From contig NZ_LMNV01000003.1 in NCBI RefSeq assembly GCF_001423105.1, positions 571,925 through 626,983 of the forward strand: a stretch of 55,059 nucleotides of DNA, read 5' to 3'. The first letter of the stretch is position 1. The number at the start of each line of letters is the position of its first letter. Below are positions 24,681 through 33,249 of the stretch, piece after piece. Origin of the DNA: Frondihabitans sp. Leaf304. Lineage in GTDB: Bacteria; Actinomycetota; Actinomycetes; Actinomycetales; Microbacteriaceae. The notes under the pieces were generated by a model, which saw nothing but the letters and a program-made list of their open reading frames with translations, made no database searches and was not told where the DNA came from. Both the position numbers and the translations under genes were made by a program.

Positions 24681-25664
24681 ATGTTCGTCTTTGCTCTGAT
24701 CTGCCTCGTCGCAGGCGTCATCACCCTCGTTCTCGCCCGCCGTTCCCGAGCAAACAAGCTCGCCCTTCCCGGGGGCAGCGAAGCACCGGGCCCAGACAAG
24801 ACGGGAAACCGCATCGCTCTCGGCGCCGGTGCACTCCTTGTAGTCCTCGGCTTGGTACTGGGGGTCACGTCGTCCGTGTACGCCCAGGATGCCGGCGAGG
24901 CGAGAGTGATCCGCTCGTTCACTGGTCAGATCGTCGGGCAGACGACGTCGACCGGCCTCCACGTCAAGGCGCCGTGGGATTCGACGGTGAACTTCAACAT
25001 CCGCAACCAGACGGTCACCTACATCAACGGGACCGGGGGCAGCGACAGCGACAACAACGGTGGCATCCGCACCGGCCCGTACATCACTGTTCAAGACAAA
25101 GACGGGGTCTCGGAGAACGTGTCGCTCACCGTCCGCTACTCGATTCGGCCCGCGTCGGTCACGACGATCTACACGTCGTTCCGCGACGAGGAGAACTTCA
25201 AAGCATCTTTCATCACTCAAGACGTCCGGGCCGTCGTGCGCGAAGTGCCGAACAACTACTCCACTCTCGAGGTGCTGACGAAACGCGCCGAGATCGAGAC
25301 CAGTATCGAGCAGGCGCTGACCAAGCGGTGGGCGGATACCGGTGTCGAGGTCAACTCGATCAGCCTGCAAGAGATTCAAGCTCCGAAAGCCGTCACGGAG
25401 AGCTATGCCGAGGCCCAGCAGGCGCAGATCGACGTCACCAAGCAGCAGGCCAAACTCGATGCGACGAAGGTCAGCGCTCAGCAGGCAGTCGTCACCGCCC
25501 AGGCCAACGCGAAGGCGAACGATCTGCTGACGAAGTCGCTTTCGAGCCAGGTTCTCACCCAGCACTACATCGACGCCCTCGAAGCCTCCGCCGACAAGGG
25601 TGGCCTGGTCGTCGTGCCGAACGGATCGTCTCCCCTGATCAACATTCCCAAGGCGACCAAGTAG
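24681..25664 (+). CDS. SPFH/Band 7 (prohibitin-like) membrane protein
   Basis: This 327-residue protein has two N-terminal membrane helices (MFVFALICLVAGVITLVLA and IALGAGALLVVLGLVLGVTS), then an SPFH domain from about residue 70 (GLHVKAPWDSTVNFNIRNQT, VQDKDGVSENVSLTVRYSIR) and an Ala/Gln-rich helical stalk with AEAQQAQIDVTKQQAKLDAT. SPFH proteins form ring-like membrane cages that organise microdomains and protease access. GAAGAAAG precedes ATG 24681. The two genes before it are probably co-transcribed. Confidence 0.9.
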   Translation: MFVFALICLVAGVITLVLARRSRANKLALPGGSEAPGPDKTGNRIALGAGALLVVLGLVLGVTSSVYAQDAGEARVIRSFTGQIVGQTTSTGLHVKAPWDSTVNFNIRNQTVTYINGTGGSDSDNNGGIRTGPYITVQDKDGVSENVSLTVRYSIRPASVTTIYTSFRDEENFKASFITQDVRAVVREVPNNYSTLEVLTKRAEIETSIEQALTKRWADTGVEVNSISLQEIQAPKAVTESYAEAQQAQIDVTKQQAKLDATKVSAQQAVVTAQANAKANDLLTKSLSSQVLTQHYIDALEASADKGGLVVVPNGSSPLINIPKATK

Positions 25665-25828
25665 TCGTTCGCGACACGTCGCTCGGAGCACGCCAGCCGC
25701 AGACCGCATGCCGCGACCCGGCGAATACCGCTGGCGGTCGTCTCGTCGAGATCGACGGACGTAAGCGGTATGTGTGGGGCTCGGCCGAGCGCTTCCGGGC
25801 ACCCCGTTTCTCCCGCCGGCGCCCTAGG

Positions 25829-26227
25829 TCACGCGGCTTTTTTCTCTACCCCAAACCCCGCTGGCAGCCGGCGGTCAAGCAGAAAACCGCCCACGAAACC
25901 GGCAACTGCGACGACGACGCCAGCAAAGAGCGGAATAGAGAAGACCCCCACGCGCAGCTCCGTGCCCATCGCCTTCGACAAGACGAACAGGCCGATCACC
26001 ACAGCGAGGGCCACCACTGTCATCACAACAACAAAGCGACGGCCAGCTGCATGAGCCCCGCCCTTTTCGAAGTTCTCTGCGAATCGGTCTGGCGGCCCGA
26101 ACTCATGAGACGGATCTTGCCCCGCCTCCGCCGAATGCATTCGAACGTCGTCCAACGTCGATCGAATCGTGTCTTCCGACAGACCTCGAACCCTCAGTGC
26201 AAAAGCTAATTCCCGGTAGTAGTTCAC
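25829..26227 (-). CDS. HAAS/DUF1700-like membrane partner of PadR
   Basis: The 132-residue product begins with a soluble helical domain (YYRELAFALRVRGLSEDTIR, PPDRFAENF) like the HAAS domain found in proteins that pair with PadR regulators, and continues with two membrane helices, VVVMTVVALAVVIGLFVLSK and PLFAGVVVAVAGFVGGFLLD. Start is GTG 26227, overlapping the PadR stop as GTGA. HAAS/PadR pairs are thought to sense membrane state; this is inference from the domain pairing. Confidence 0.8.
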   Translation of the reverse strand: MNYYRELAFALRVRGLSEDTIRSTLDDVRMHSAEAGQDPSHEFGPPDRFAENFEKGGAHAAGRRFVVVMTVVALAVVIGLFVLSKAMGTELRVGVFSIPLFAGVVVAVAGFVGGFLLDRRLPAGFGVEKKAA

Positions 26228-26568
26228 GAATTACCCCTCCTTCGTCGAGACGCCACGACGTCCAGTGTTTTTCTGACTAACTGCCATTCGTCGAGGAGCG
26301 CATCAGCGTGTTCCCGACCAGCCCCCGTCACCCGGAACACTTTTCGTCCGGGACCCGTCACCTCGTGCTCCCACGCGAACTCAACCCATCCTCGGTCGCC
26401 GAACCGGGCCAACAGCGGGTAGAGCGTTCCACCCGTCACCGGAACGCCGGTAGCCTCCGTCAACCGCTCGAGAAGCAGATAGCCATGAGCCGGCTTCTCC
26501 TCCAGAAGAACGAGAACCGTCAGCGGAAGGACGACTCGAGTCCAATCCGACGACCATGGGTTGTACAT
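26224..26568 (-). CDS. PadR family transcriptional regulator
   Basis: This 114-residue protein shows the PadR winged helix: VLLEEKPAHGYLLLERLTEA, VTGGTLYPLLARFGDRGWVE and a C-terminal dimer helix. No ribosome-binding site precedes ATG 26568, and the inverted repeat 26570-26596 starts two bases upstream, so the message is probably leaderless and self-repressed. It is coupled to the HAAS-type membrane protein gene. Confidence 0.9.
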   Translation of the reverse strand: MYNPWSSDWTRVVLPLTVLVLLEEKPAHGYLLLERLTEATGVPVTGGTLYPLLARFGDRGWVEFAWEHEVTGPGRKVFRVTGAGREHADALLDEWQLVRKTLDVVASRRRRGNS

Positions 26569-26569
26569 A

Positions 26570-26596
26570 CCTAGATGGTGTCACAACCTATCTAGG
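26570..26596 (-). promoter_or_regulatory. Inverted repeat abutting the PadR start codon
   Basis: CCTAGAT (26570-26576) and ATCTAGG (26590-26596) are perfect 7-bp arms separated by 13 bases. PadR proteins bind such long-armed repeats. Being two bases from the start codon, it must overlap the core promoter or first transcribed base. Confidence 0.6.
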
Positions 26597-26765
26597 CATG
26601 CAACGTTTTCGGGTGTGTCAAAGCGCAGCGTTCCGTGTCTCGCGGCAGGGCACTTTCGCCCCAGACGGGATGTCAGCATTACGGAACTCGGGCCCACACG
26701 ACAGGCGACGACCCGGGCGGAATCACCAAACCGCTTCAGGTCGAGACCAGCGCCCCACCCGCCCC

Positions 26766-27338
26766 CTACTCGTCCGACAACCCGCGCAACCCACGATCGA
26801 CGAACGCAACCGTCCAGGCGAAGCTCTCGTCGACGTCGGTGTCCATCTGGAATCCGTTCGATGCCTCGAGGGTCGCGAAGCCGTGCACGACACTGCGCAG
26901 CAGACGGATCGCGTGGATCTCGTGCTCCGGGGCGAGGTGGTAGCCGCGCAGCACAGCCGCGAACGAGCCGAGCGTGCGTTCGAGAGCGATGGCGAGGGGA
27001 TCCTCGGGCCCCGTCGGGGTGATTCCGACGGTGGCGGCGTACCGGCCGGGGTGCTCCTTGACGAAGGTGCGCACCACTTGAGCGGCTGCGGCGAGCGCAT
27101 CACCGCCGGCCAGGCCCTGCATGGCCTCGCGCAGCGCGTCCCCCAGCTCGGTGGCGCCGAGAAGGGCGATCCGGCGGGTGAGGTCGGCGAGGCTGTCGAC
27201 GTGTTTGTAGAGCGACGGCCCCTTCACCCCGAGGCGCTCGGCGAGCAGACTCATGCTGAGCGGGGCCGGGCTGATCTCGTCGGCGAGGTCGGCCGCCGCG
27301 AGGGTGACGGCCGCGGGAGCGAGCCCCGCCCTAGGCAT
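26766..27338 (-). CDS. TetR family regulator with WHG-type C-terminus
   Basis: The 190-residue product has an N-terminal helix-turn-helix with AERLGVKGPSLYKHVDSLAD, then a C-terminal domain of the TetR_C_33/WHG type with YAATVGITPTGPEDPLAIAL and HAIRLLRSVVHGFATLEASN. ATG 27338 lies inside the end of the hydrolase gene (eight-base overlap). It is therefore made from the hydrolase transcript and probably represses it through the 41-bp palindrome at 28202-28242. Confidence 0.9.
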   Translation of the reverse strand: MPRAGLAPAAVTLAAADLADEISPAPLSMSLLAERLGVKGPSLYKHVDSLADLTRRIALLGATELGDALREAMQGLAGGDALAAAAQVVRTFVKEHPGRYAATVGITPTGPEDPLAIALERTLGSFAAVLRGYHLAPEHEIHAIRLLRSVVHGFATLEASNGFQMDTDVDESFAWTVAFVDRGLRGLSDE

Positions 27339-28179
27339 TGGTCGGTGCCGCGGCGTGCGTCCGGCGCAGGAACGGGACGACGAGCTCGAGCACTGCCCCG
27401 GGAGTCTCGGTGTGCGGGTAGTGCCCGGCACCGTCGATGACGGCCAGTTCGCCGAGTCCGGCAGGGAGGTCTCCGAGGATCCTGGTGCCCTCTTCGCGAG
27501 GATCGGTCCAGTCCGGGTCGGCACTCCCCTCGATGACGAGCACCGGGCACTGCACATTGGCAAGTTGCGCACCCGCGTCGACCGGCGCGGACTTCGTCAT
27601 GCCTCGCAGGGCCTTCATGCGCTCGGGCTTGGACAGCTCCGTCTCGATGCGCGCTCGCTCGGCGGTCCAGTCGGCGGGCTTCGCGGGGATGGCGATGTCG
27701 AGGTAGGCCAGCCAGCCCTTCACGCTGCCGCTCAGCATCACCCTCATGAGCTGGGTCGTTCCCGTGCGAACGCGCTTCGTGCGGAGGATGCCGATCAGGT
27801 CGAACGACTGCTTGCGGGTGAACGGAGCAAGCTCGACGACGCCGACGATCACGTCGGGTGCGGTGGCGGCGGCGATCGTGGCAGCCCCACCGCTGATCGA
27901 CTGGCCGACGATCACAGCCGGGCCACCGAGGTGACGCACGACCGCGACGAGGTCACCCGCGATGTCGGTGCGCGAGTAGCTCGGCCAGTCGGCGCTGGAG
28001 TCTCCGCAGCCGCGGATGTCGACGTTCGCCACCCGGTAGCCGGCCGCGACGAGCTCAGGCACCAGGAAGCGGTACGAGTGTCGACTGTCGCCCATGCCGT
28101 GGGCGAGGACGACGAGGGGGCCTTCGCCGGTGAGGTCGTAGGCGATTGTTCCTTCGCCGATGGTGAGGTGCTCGAGCAT
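27331..28179 (-). CDS. Alpha/beta hydrolase
   Basis: This 282-residue protein has the alpha/beta hydrolase order: oxyanion region LAHGMGDS, RGCGDSS, nucleophile elbow VGQSISGG with Ser, acid region VLVIEGSADPDW, and catalytic His in GAGHYPHTE. The VGQSISGG elbow and cap FTRKQSFDLIGILRTKR suggest an esterase or epoxide hydrolase-like enzyme of unknown substrate. It is first in an operon with the TetR gene. Confidence 0.88.
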   Translation of the reverse strand: MLEHLTIGEGTIAYDLTGEGPLVVLAHGMGDSRHSYRFLVPELVAAGYRVANVDIRGCGDSSADWPSYSRTDIAGDLVAVVRHLGGPAVIVGQSISGGAATIAAATAPDVIVGVVELAPFTRKQSFDLIGILRTKRVRTGTTQLMRVMLSGSVKGWLAYLDIAIPAKPADWTAERARIETELSKPERMKALRGMTKSAPVDAGAQLANVQCPVLVIEGSADPDWTDPREEGTRILGDLPAGLGELAVIDGAGHYPHTETPGAVLELVVPFLRRTHAAAPTNA

Positions 28180-28201
28180 GATGTTCTCCGTTGGTTGCGC
28201 G

Positions 28202-28242
28202 TTGGCTACTGTGTGTAGCTAAAAGCTATTGATCGTAGCCAA
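28202..28242. promoter_or_regulatory. 41-bp concentric double palindrome, TetR operator
   Basis: Outer arms TTGGCTAC (28202-28209) and GTAGCCAA (28235-28242) and inner arms TAGCT (28216-28220) and AGCTA (28224-28228) share the same centre, base 28222. It lies directly upstream of the hydrolase-TetR operon and is the clearest operator in the window. The outer part could bind one dimer pair and the inner another. Confidence 0.75.
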
Positions 28243-28283
28243 GCGTGTCAACCCCAGATTCAAAACAGTCTTCGCCTCGGGCG

Positions 28284-28730
28284 TCAGCCCGCCCGGCGGG
28301 GCGCGCTCGTGGTCGAGCCAGAGGCGCCGATCACCTTCTTCGCACCGGGGGCAAGAATCTGCGAGACCCGACCGGGCGACATTTCGAGCGCCCCGCTGAT
28401 GTCTCGCACTGAGTACCCCTTCGATTGCAGCAACTCGGCGACCCGCGCCGTGTTCCGCACGAGCTCAGCGGCCCGCTCTTCGAGCGAACGCCTTTGGCGC
28501 CCGAGCTCGATCGCCGATACAAACTCGGCTTCGACATTCTCGAACGTCCACTTAGTGTCGACGACGGCCCCATCGTCGAGGTCGTCCATCACGTGAATGG
28601 CCTCCGCCAGCGCGGCCCGAAGCCCGGAATAGGTGCGCGAAAACGTTTGAATACCCTCTCGGTTCGTCACCTCACCGAGCCACGTGCCGTTCTCGCGCGT
28701 CACTAAGACCTCGTAGGTCGATCCACTCAT
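28284..28730 (-). CDS. hicB: HicB antitoxin
   Basis: The 148-residue product has a HicB-like partial RNase H fold at the N-terminus (YEVLVTRENGTWLGEVTN to AEAIHVMDDL) and a C-terminal helix-turn-helix, SVRDISGALEMSPGRVSQIL, used for DNA binding and autoregulation. Start ATG 28730 overlaps the HicA stop as ATGA. It binds and blocks HicA and represses the operon. A tail of about 20 Ser/Ala-rich residues follows the HTH. Confidence 0.85.
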   Translation of the reverse strand: MSGSTYEVLVTRENGTWLGEVTNREGIQTFSRTYSGLRAALAEAIHVMDDLDDGAVVDTKWTFENVEAEFVSAIELGRQRRSLEERAAELVRNTARVAELLQSKGYSVRDISGALEMSPGRVSQILAPGAKKVIGASGSTTSAPRRAG

Positions 28731-28939
28731 TTCAGCCACCCCTTTCCAAATGCGGGTTCGAGCGATCTTTGAATACTTGCCAGCGTGCCGGCGGGAATGT
28801 CGTGCGGTCCGTGCTGAGCGACGATCGTGCGGTACGAGCGGCCATTGGCCCACACCTCGTACTTTCGATGCGAGCCCCGTTGACCCACCTGAACGCCTCC
28901 GAGCTTTTCAATCCGCTCGTTCACTTCACCCGCCTTCAT
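28727..28939 (-). CDS. hicA: HicA toxin
   Basis: This 70-residue protein is a full-length HicA: double-stranded RNA-binding-like fold with the catalytic His in GQRGSHRKYE (H24), and TIVAQHGPHDIPAGTLASIQ, the conserved C-terminal helix region. HicA cuts translated mRNA. ATG 28939 is chosen over an upstream ATG at 28969, which would cover the operator. The gene is first in the operon, the usual hicA-hicB order. Confidence 0.88.
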   Translation of the reverse strand: MKAGEVNERIEKLGGVQVGQRGSHRKYEVWANGRSYRTIVAQHGPHDIPAGTLASIQRSLEPAFGKGWLK

Positions 28940-28947
28940 AAGGCTAA

Positions 28948-28988
28948 GTTTAGGAGCTAAACACCGCAACTGTATAGCATCTAAACAC
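28948..28988 (-). promoter_or_regulatory. hicAB promoter and repeat operators
   Basis: GTTTAG-GAG-CTAAAC (28948-28962) is a perfect inverted repeat, and CTAAACAC recurs at 28957-28964 and 28981-28988. On the minus strand a TATACA -10-like element (28971-28976) lies between the two copies. This layout fits HicB autoregulation. Confidence 0.6.
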
Positions 28989-29096
28989 TTGCGTGAACTA
29001 GTGCTCGCGGCAGAGGGACTAAGCCGGTCAGCCCCGTGGCGAGACCCTCAGATCGGGCTCACACCCTCGATATTGGCGGAGACACCGGCCCTAGGC

Positions 29097-29150
29097 AGCG
29101 GGTTTACGCCGATCGAGCGGGTCCACGCCGAGCCAGCGGGTTTAGGCCGA
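29097..29150. repeat. Three tandem 16-base repeats, 19-base period
   Basis: Copies AGCGGGTTTACGCCGA (29097-29112), AGCGGGTCCACGCCGA (29116-29131) and AGCGGGTTTAGGCCGA (29135-29150) are separated by three bases each. They lie between hicA and the end of modC, in a 200-base stretch with no gene. Confidence 0.8.
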
Positions 29151-29170
29151 ACGCGCGGGCCCCCGCGGCC

Positions 29171-30220
29171 TCAGAGCGCATACCCGACGCCCGCATCCGC
29201 CGAGAACGCAAACCACGCCGTGTCGCCGGGGGCGAGGTCGAGGTCGGCAGCCGCAGCGGGAGTCACGTCGGCTGCGAGCATGTCTCCGCGGATCCTGATG
29301 CTGTCTCCGCGCGGTTCGACATCGAGAATCGTCTGCCACACAGCGTTCCCCTCCGCACGCCCCGGCTTGAGATGCGAGACCCGCACCAACGACGGCTTCA
29401 CCACGATCGCCGACGACGCACCCCTCGCCACCTCGGCCTCGAACGGCGCGACGACCTTCCACCCGTCCGTCGCCTCGATGCCGTCGGCACTCCGCACCCC
29501 GGTCACGAGATTCATCCCGGCGAGACCCGCCACGAAGGCCGTCCGGGGGTGCGCGAACACCTCGCGGGTCGGTCCGTCGTCGACGAGTCGGCCACCTTCG
29601 ATCACCAGCACCCGGTCGGCGAGCACCAGCGCATCGAGTGGGTCGTGCGTCACGAGCAGTGCGGTCCGGTCGGCCAGGACCCTCTTGAGTAGCCGACGGA
29701 GCGCGGGCGCTGCACCGATGTCGAGGGCCGACAACGGTTCGTCGAGAAGAAGAAGCGAAGGATCCGCGGCCAACGCCCGCGCAACACCCACCCGCTGGGC
29801 CTGTCCGCCCGACAGCGCTGCCGGTCGCCGCCCTCCCAGCTCGGCCGCATCCACTTCGGTGAGCCACTGCCGCGCCACCGCCCGGGCCTCCTGCCGCGAT
29901 GCGCCCGTGCTCCGCGGCCCGAATGCCACGTTGTCGAGCACGCTCAGGTGAGGAAAGAGGAGGGCCTCCTGCGCGAGCAGCGCGACACCTCGGCGGTGGG
30001 GCTGAGTCCAGGCCCGCGAGCCGGCCGTTGCGTCGAAGAGTGTGCGGTCGTCGAGTCGGGCGTGACCCTGGTCGGCATGGACGAGCCCGGCCAGCAGACC
30101 GAGCAGGGTCGACTTGCCGGCGCCGTTCGGGCCCATGACGGCGATCGTCTCGCCGGTTTTCACACCGAAAGTGAGGTCGAACCCTCGGGCGCGCACCCGC
30201 GCTTTGAAGTCGAGCGTCAT
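29171..30220 (-). CDS. modC: Molybdate ABC transporter ATP-binding protein
   Basis: This 349-residue protein has Walker [10 protein letters not shown] (30-38), the ABC signature LSGGQ (136-140), Walker B LLLLDEP (157-163) and an H-loop in LLVTHDP. The C-terminal 70 residues form a TOBE-like domain ([16 protein letters not shown]), as in ModC, where it senses molybdate or tungstate. Start is ATG 30220, overlapping the modB stop as ATGA. The frame is open a further 260 codons upstream but that part is antiparallel noise over modB. Confidence 0.92.
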   Translation of the reverse strand: MTLDFKARVRARGFDLTFGVKTGETIAVMGPNGAGKSTLLGLLAGLVHADQGHARLDDRTLFDATAGSRAWTQPHRRGVALLAQEALLFPHLSVLDNVAFGPRSTGASRQEARAVARQWLTEVDAAELGGRRPAALSGGQAQRVGVARALAADPSLLLLDEPLSALDIGAAPALRRLLKRVLADRTALLVTHDPLDALVLADRVLVIEGGRLVDDGPTREVFAHPRTAFVAGLAGMNLVTGVRSADGIEATDGWKVVAPFEAEVARGASSAIVVKPSLVRVSHLKPGRAEGNAVWQTILDVEPRGDSIRIRGDMLAADVTPAAAADLDLAPGDTAWFAFSADAGVGYAL

Positions 30221-31053
30221 CGGTCGGCTCCCGAGGGGCCTGATGGCACGGAGCCGTTGCGGTAGGCGAGCCCCACCACGAAGACGGCGACGGCCACGAG
30301 CACGAGCGACAGCGCGACCGCCGTGTCGGGGTCGGTCTCGAGCTGCAGGTAGATCTCGAGGGGAAGGGTGCGCGTCGTTCCCTGCAGGCTGCCGGCGAAC
30401 GTCAGCGTGGCGCCGAATTCGCCGAGAGCGCGGGCGAACGACAGGATCGCCCCCGACACGAGCGCCGGCAGCAACAGCGGCAGCGTCACCCGCCGGAGCA
30501 CGGTGGTCGGGGCTGCGCCGAGGGTGGCGGCGACCGCCTCGTAGCGCGCGCCCGCCGTGCGGATCGCCCCCTCCAGGCTCAGGATCAGGAAGGGGATGGC
30601 GACGAACGTCTGAGCCAGGATCACGGCCGTCGTCGAGAAGGCGATATCGATGCCGAGAAACTGGAAGGTGCTGCTGAGGAGGCCGCGCCGCCCGAACGTG
30701 TAGAGCAGGGCGATGCCGCCGACCACGGGCGGAAGCACGAGCGGCAGCAGCACGAGCGACCGAGCAATGCGCTGCCCGGGGAAGGTCGCGCGGGCGAGCA
30801 CGATCGCGATCGGCACGCCGAACACGACGCAGAGCGCGGTCGCGGCAAGCGACGTTCGCAGGCTGAGCAGCAGAGCCGCGACCGACGAGTCGGACGTGAT
30901 CAACGGAACGAAGTCGACCCAGTTCACTCGGCTGACGATGGCGACGAGCGGGAGCAGAACGAACGCCGCTCCCACGCCTGCGAGAACAGCGACCCACCGG
31001 GGAACGCCGGCCAGGTGCGCCCGGGTTCGCGTCATCCTCCGATTCTGGTCCAT
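30217..31053 (-). CDS. modB: Molybdate ABC transporter permease
   Basis: The 278-residue product has about six membrane helices and the ABC permease EAA loop, [20 protein letters not shown], the docking site for Mod[21 protein letters not shown] is typical of ModB. ATG 31053 is used; ATG 31035 is equally possible, with GGAGG directly adjacent. It is coupled to modC by a four-base overlap and follows modA by 29 bases. Confidence 0.92.
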   Translation of the reverse strand: MDQNRRMTRTRAHLAGVPRWVAVLAGVGAAFVLLPLVAIVSRVNWVDFVPLITSDSSVAALLLSLRTSLAATALCVVFGVPIAIVLARATFPGQRIARSLVLLPLVLPPVVGGIALLYTFGRRGLLSSTFQFLGIDIAFSTTAVILAQTFVAIPFLILSLEGAIRTAGARYEAVAATLGAAPTTVLRRVTLPLLLPALVSGAILSFARALGEFGATLTFAGSLQGTTRTLPLEIYLQLETDPDTAVALSLVLVAVAVFVVGLAYRNGSVPSGPSGADR

Positions 31054-31082
31054 CCGCGCCCGCGGTATCGGGGCTGACCCGA

Positions 31083-31886
31083 TCAGGGCTGGCCGAAACC
31101 GGCCGCCGCGAGCACCTTCTGGCCCTCGGCCCCGGCGACGTACTTCACGAACGCGTCTGCCGCCGCCTTGTTGCTGGAGTCTTTGAGGGTGGCGATCGGA
31201 TAGGTGTTGACGGCCTCCTTCGAGTCGTCGAAGGTCACTCCGTCGACCTTGCCGTCAGCACCCTTCACGTCGGTCACGTAGACGAGGCCCGCGTCGGCCT
31301 CGCCGGTCTCGACCTTGCTCAGCACCCCCGTCACCGCGGTCTCCTCGCTGACCGGCTTGAGGGTGACGCCGGTGGCCGCCTCGATCTTCTCGGTGGCCGC
31401 GCCGCACGGAACCGCCGACGCGCAGACGACGGTCTTCACACCCGACTTCGCCAGGTCTGTGAAGGTCGAGATGTTCTTCGGGTTGCCCGTCGGCACCGCG
31501 ATCTCGATGGTGTTCGTCGCGAAGTCCGTCGGGGTGCCCGTCACGAGGTCGGCATCGGTGAGCTTCGCCATGTTGGCGGTGTCGGCCGAGGCGAACACGT
31601 CGGCCGGAGCACCGGACTGGATCTGCGTCACGAGCACCGACGATCCGTTGAACGTCGTCTTCACAGTGACGCCCGGGTTGGCCTTCTCGAAGTCGCTCGC
31701 TAGCTGCGTGAAGGTCGCCGTGAGCGACGCCGCCCCGTAGACGGTGATGGAGCCCGAGAGATCGCCCGACCCGGCGGTCGTCGAGGTCGTCGCGGCGGGG
31801 GTGCCGCCGGAGGAGCAGGCGGCGAGGCCGAGAGCGAGGGCGGCAGTCACGGCCAGGAGGCCGGACGTACGGGCGAGGGGGCGCAT
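31083..31886 (-). CDS. modA: Molybdate-binding lipoprotein
   Basis: This 267-residue protein has a signal peptide with lipobox LGLAAC (Cys24), a Ser/Thr-rich linker and a ModA fold starting [20 protein letters not shown], with the anion-binding Ser in AASLT and [10 protein letters not shown]. It would capture molybdate or tungstate outside the membrane and pass it to ModB. AAAGG precedes ATG 31886. No Mo-box or ModE gene is visible. The gap 31887-32179 holds the promoters for modA and the divergent hydrolase. Confidence 0.93.
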   Translation of the reverse strand: MRPLARTSGLLAVTAALALGLAACSSGGTPAATTSTTAGSGDLSGSITVYGAASLTATFTQLASDFEKANPGVTVKTTFNGSSVLVTQIQSGAPADVFASADTANMAKLTDADLVTGTPTDFATNTIEIAVPTGNPKNISTFTDLAKSGVKTVVCASAVPCGAATEKIEAATGVTLKPVSEETAVTGVLSKVETGEADAGLVYVTDVKGADGKVDGVTFDDSKEAVNTYPIATLKDSSNKAAADAFVKYVAGAEGQKVLAAAGFGQP

Positions 31887-32179
31887 GGGATGGCCTTTCG
31901 GATCCTTCAGTGTCGCGTTTGCGGCGCTAAACCCACTCTAGATGCGCTTTTGCGGTTTCGTCGCGACAAAGCCCGCGGTCATTCGGGGTGAAGTCGCGTG
32001 AATCGGCCGAGGTCGCACCGCCGCGGCGCGCGAGGTCGGCCGTTCCGCGCGAGGTCGCCGCACCCCCCACGCCGCCGTCGGTACGCTCGTGGGAGCGACA
32101 ACTGGGTCACTCTGGCCCTGGCAGCTACGTTAATCGCAGCGAAAGCATCAGGCTCTAGCCCCTCGAAGGAGAGACCCCC

Positions 32180-32269
32180 ATGAATTCGACTTCATCTGCT
32201 CCCACATCGGGCCTCTCTGAGTGGTCGTTCCTGCTGCCCGGTGCGAGCACGGCCTGGCTGCAGGCCTGA
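32180..32269 (+). CDS. 29-residue leader ORF coupled to the GH32/68-like gene
   Basis: ATG 32180 has the strongest ribosome-binding site in the region (GAAGGAGAG, six bases before). It encodes NSTSSAPTSGLSEWSFLLPG and nine further residues, ending in TGA that overlaps the next ATG as TGATG (32267-32271). The hydrolase gene has no good site of its own, so ribosomes must reload at the overlap. This could be a regulatory leader peptide. It could also be the true N-terminus of the enzyme cut off by one stop or frameshift, since WSFLLPG resembles the start of GH32/68 domains. Confidence 0.6.
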   Translation: MNSTSSAPTSGLSEWSFLLPGASTAWLQA

Positions 32270-33249
32270 TGACGCTCCATCTCGCCGACTCGTGGGTGTG
32301 GGACTTCTGGCTCGTCGACGACGGCGCCGAGTACCACGCGTTCTTCCTCTACGCGTCGAGAGCGCTTCAGGATCCAGACGCCCGCCACCTGAGAGCGTCG
32401 GTCGGGCACGCGGTCTCGACCGACCTCCGCTCGTGGACCCGGGTCGCCGACGCTCTCGTGCACTCGGACGCCCCCGCGTTCGACGACGTGGCGACCTGGA
32501 CGGGCTCGATCGTCAGGCACCCCGACGGCCGCTGGTTCCAGTTCTATACGGGCACCTCGATGCCGGGCGGCCGGAACGTGCAGACCGTCGGCTACGCCAC
32601 CTCCGACGATCTGCTGACTTGGACGAAGAACCCGGCGAACCCCTTGCTACGGGCTGACGAGCGCTGGCATCACCGGCTCGTCGACGGCGGCTGGGATCAT
32701 GAGGCGTTCCGCGACCCGTGGGTGTTCGCCGATGGCGACGGCTGGACGATGTTCGTCACCGCGCGAGCGGTCGGCGCCCGCGCGGGTGAGTGCGGCGGCG
32801 GAATCGTGGCTCGGGCGCACTCCACCGACCTCGAGCACTGGCAGGCGCTGCCGCCGCTGACGACGCCGGGCCACGGCTTCGAGCAGCTGGAGGTCGTGCA
32901 GACCTTCGCCCTCGACGGCCAAGCCTTCATCACGTTCTCCTGCCTTGCGCCCGAGCTGGCGGGGCCGAGGCGCGAGACGACGGCGACCGGCGGCATCTGG
33001 GTGGCCCCGGGCGAGAGCCTCAGCGGGCCGTTCGACCTCGAGGCCGCGCAGCTGCTCACCGACGACTCGCTCTACGTCGGCCGCGTCATCGCCGAGCGCG
33101 AGACGGGCCGACCGCTCTTCCTGGCGTTCCGGCACAACGCGCCCGACGGCTCGTTCGTCGGCGACATCAGCGACCCGTTCGAGATCGGCGTGGTCGACGG
33201 CGTCGTGCGCATCGAACCGTCACCAGTCGTGAACGGTGCCGTCGGCTAG
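32269..33249 (+). CDS. Glycoside hydrolase GH32/GH68-like (five-bladed propeller)
   Basis: This 326-residue protein has the beta-fructosidase superfamily pattern: an acidic residue in the first blade, [10 protein letters not shown] (D12 the likely nucleophile), a [11 protein letters not shown] blade, the transition-state FRDPWVF motif, and E/D in [12 protein letters not shown]. It most resembles GH32/68-type proteins that split or transfer fructosyl units, but could be GH43-like. No signal peptide is seen, so it probably acts inside the cell on imported sugar. Translation depends on the preceding leader ORF. Its 3' end overlaps the convergent mannonate dehydratase-like gene by 30 bases. Confidence 0.75.
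   Translation: MTLHLADSWVWDFWLVDDGAEYHAFFLYASRALQDPDARHLRASVGHAVSTDLRSWTRVADALVHSDAPAFDDVATWTGSIVRHPDGRWFQFYTGTSMPGGRNVQTVGYATSDDLLTWTKNPANPLLRADERWHHRLVDGGWDHEAFRDPWVFADGDGWTMFVTARAVGARAGECGGGIVARAHSTDLEHWQALPPLTTPGHGFEQLEVVQTFALDGQAFITFSCLAPELAGPRRETTATGGIWVAPGESLSGPFDLEAAQLLTDDSLYVGRVIAERETGRPLFLAFRHNAPDGSFVGDISDPFEIGVVDGVVRIEPSPVVNGAVG

Noticed and set aside
29171-30997. A 608-codon open frame as one large fusion protein
   Set aside because: Only the last 349 codons code for ModC; the rest is antisense-phase noise over modB with Arg/Pro-rich content.
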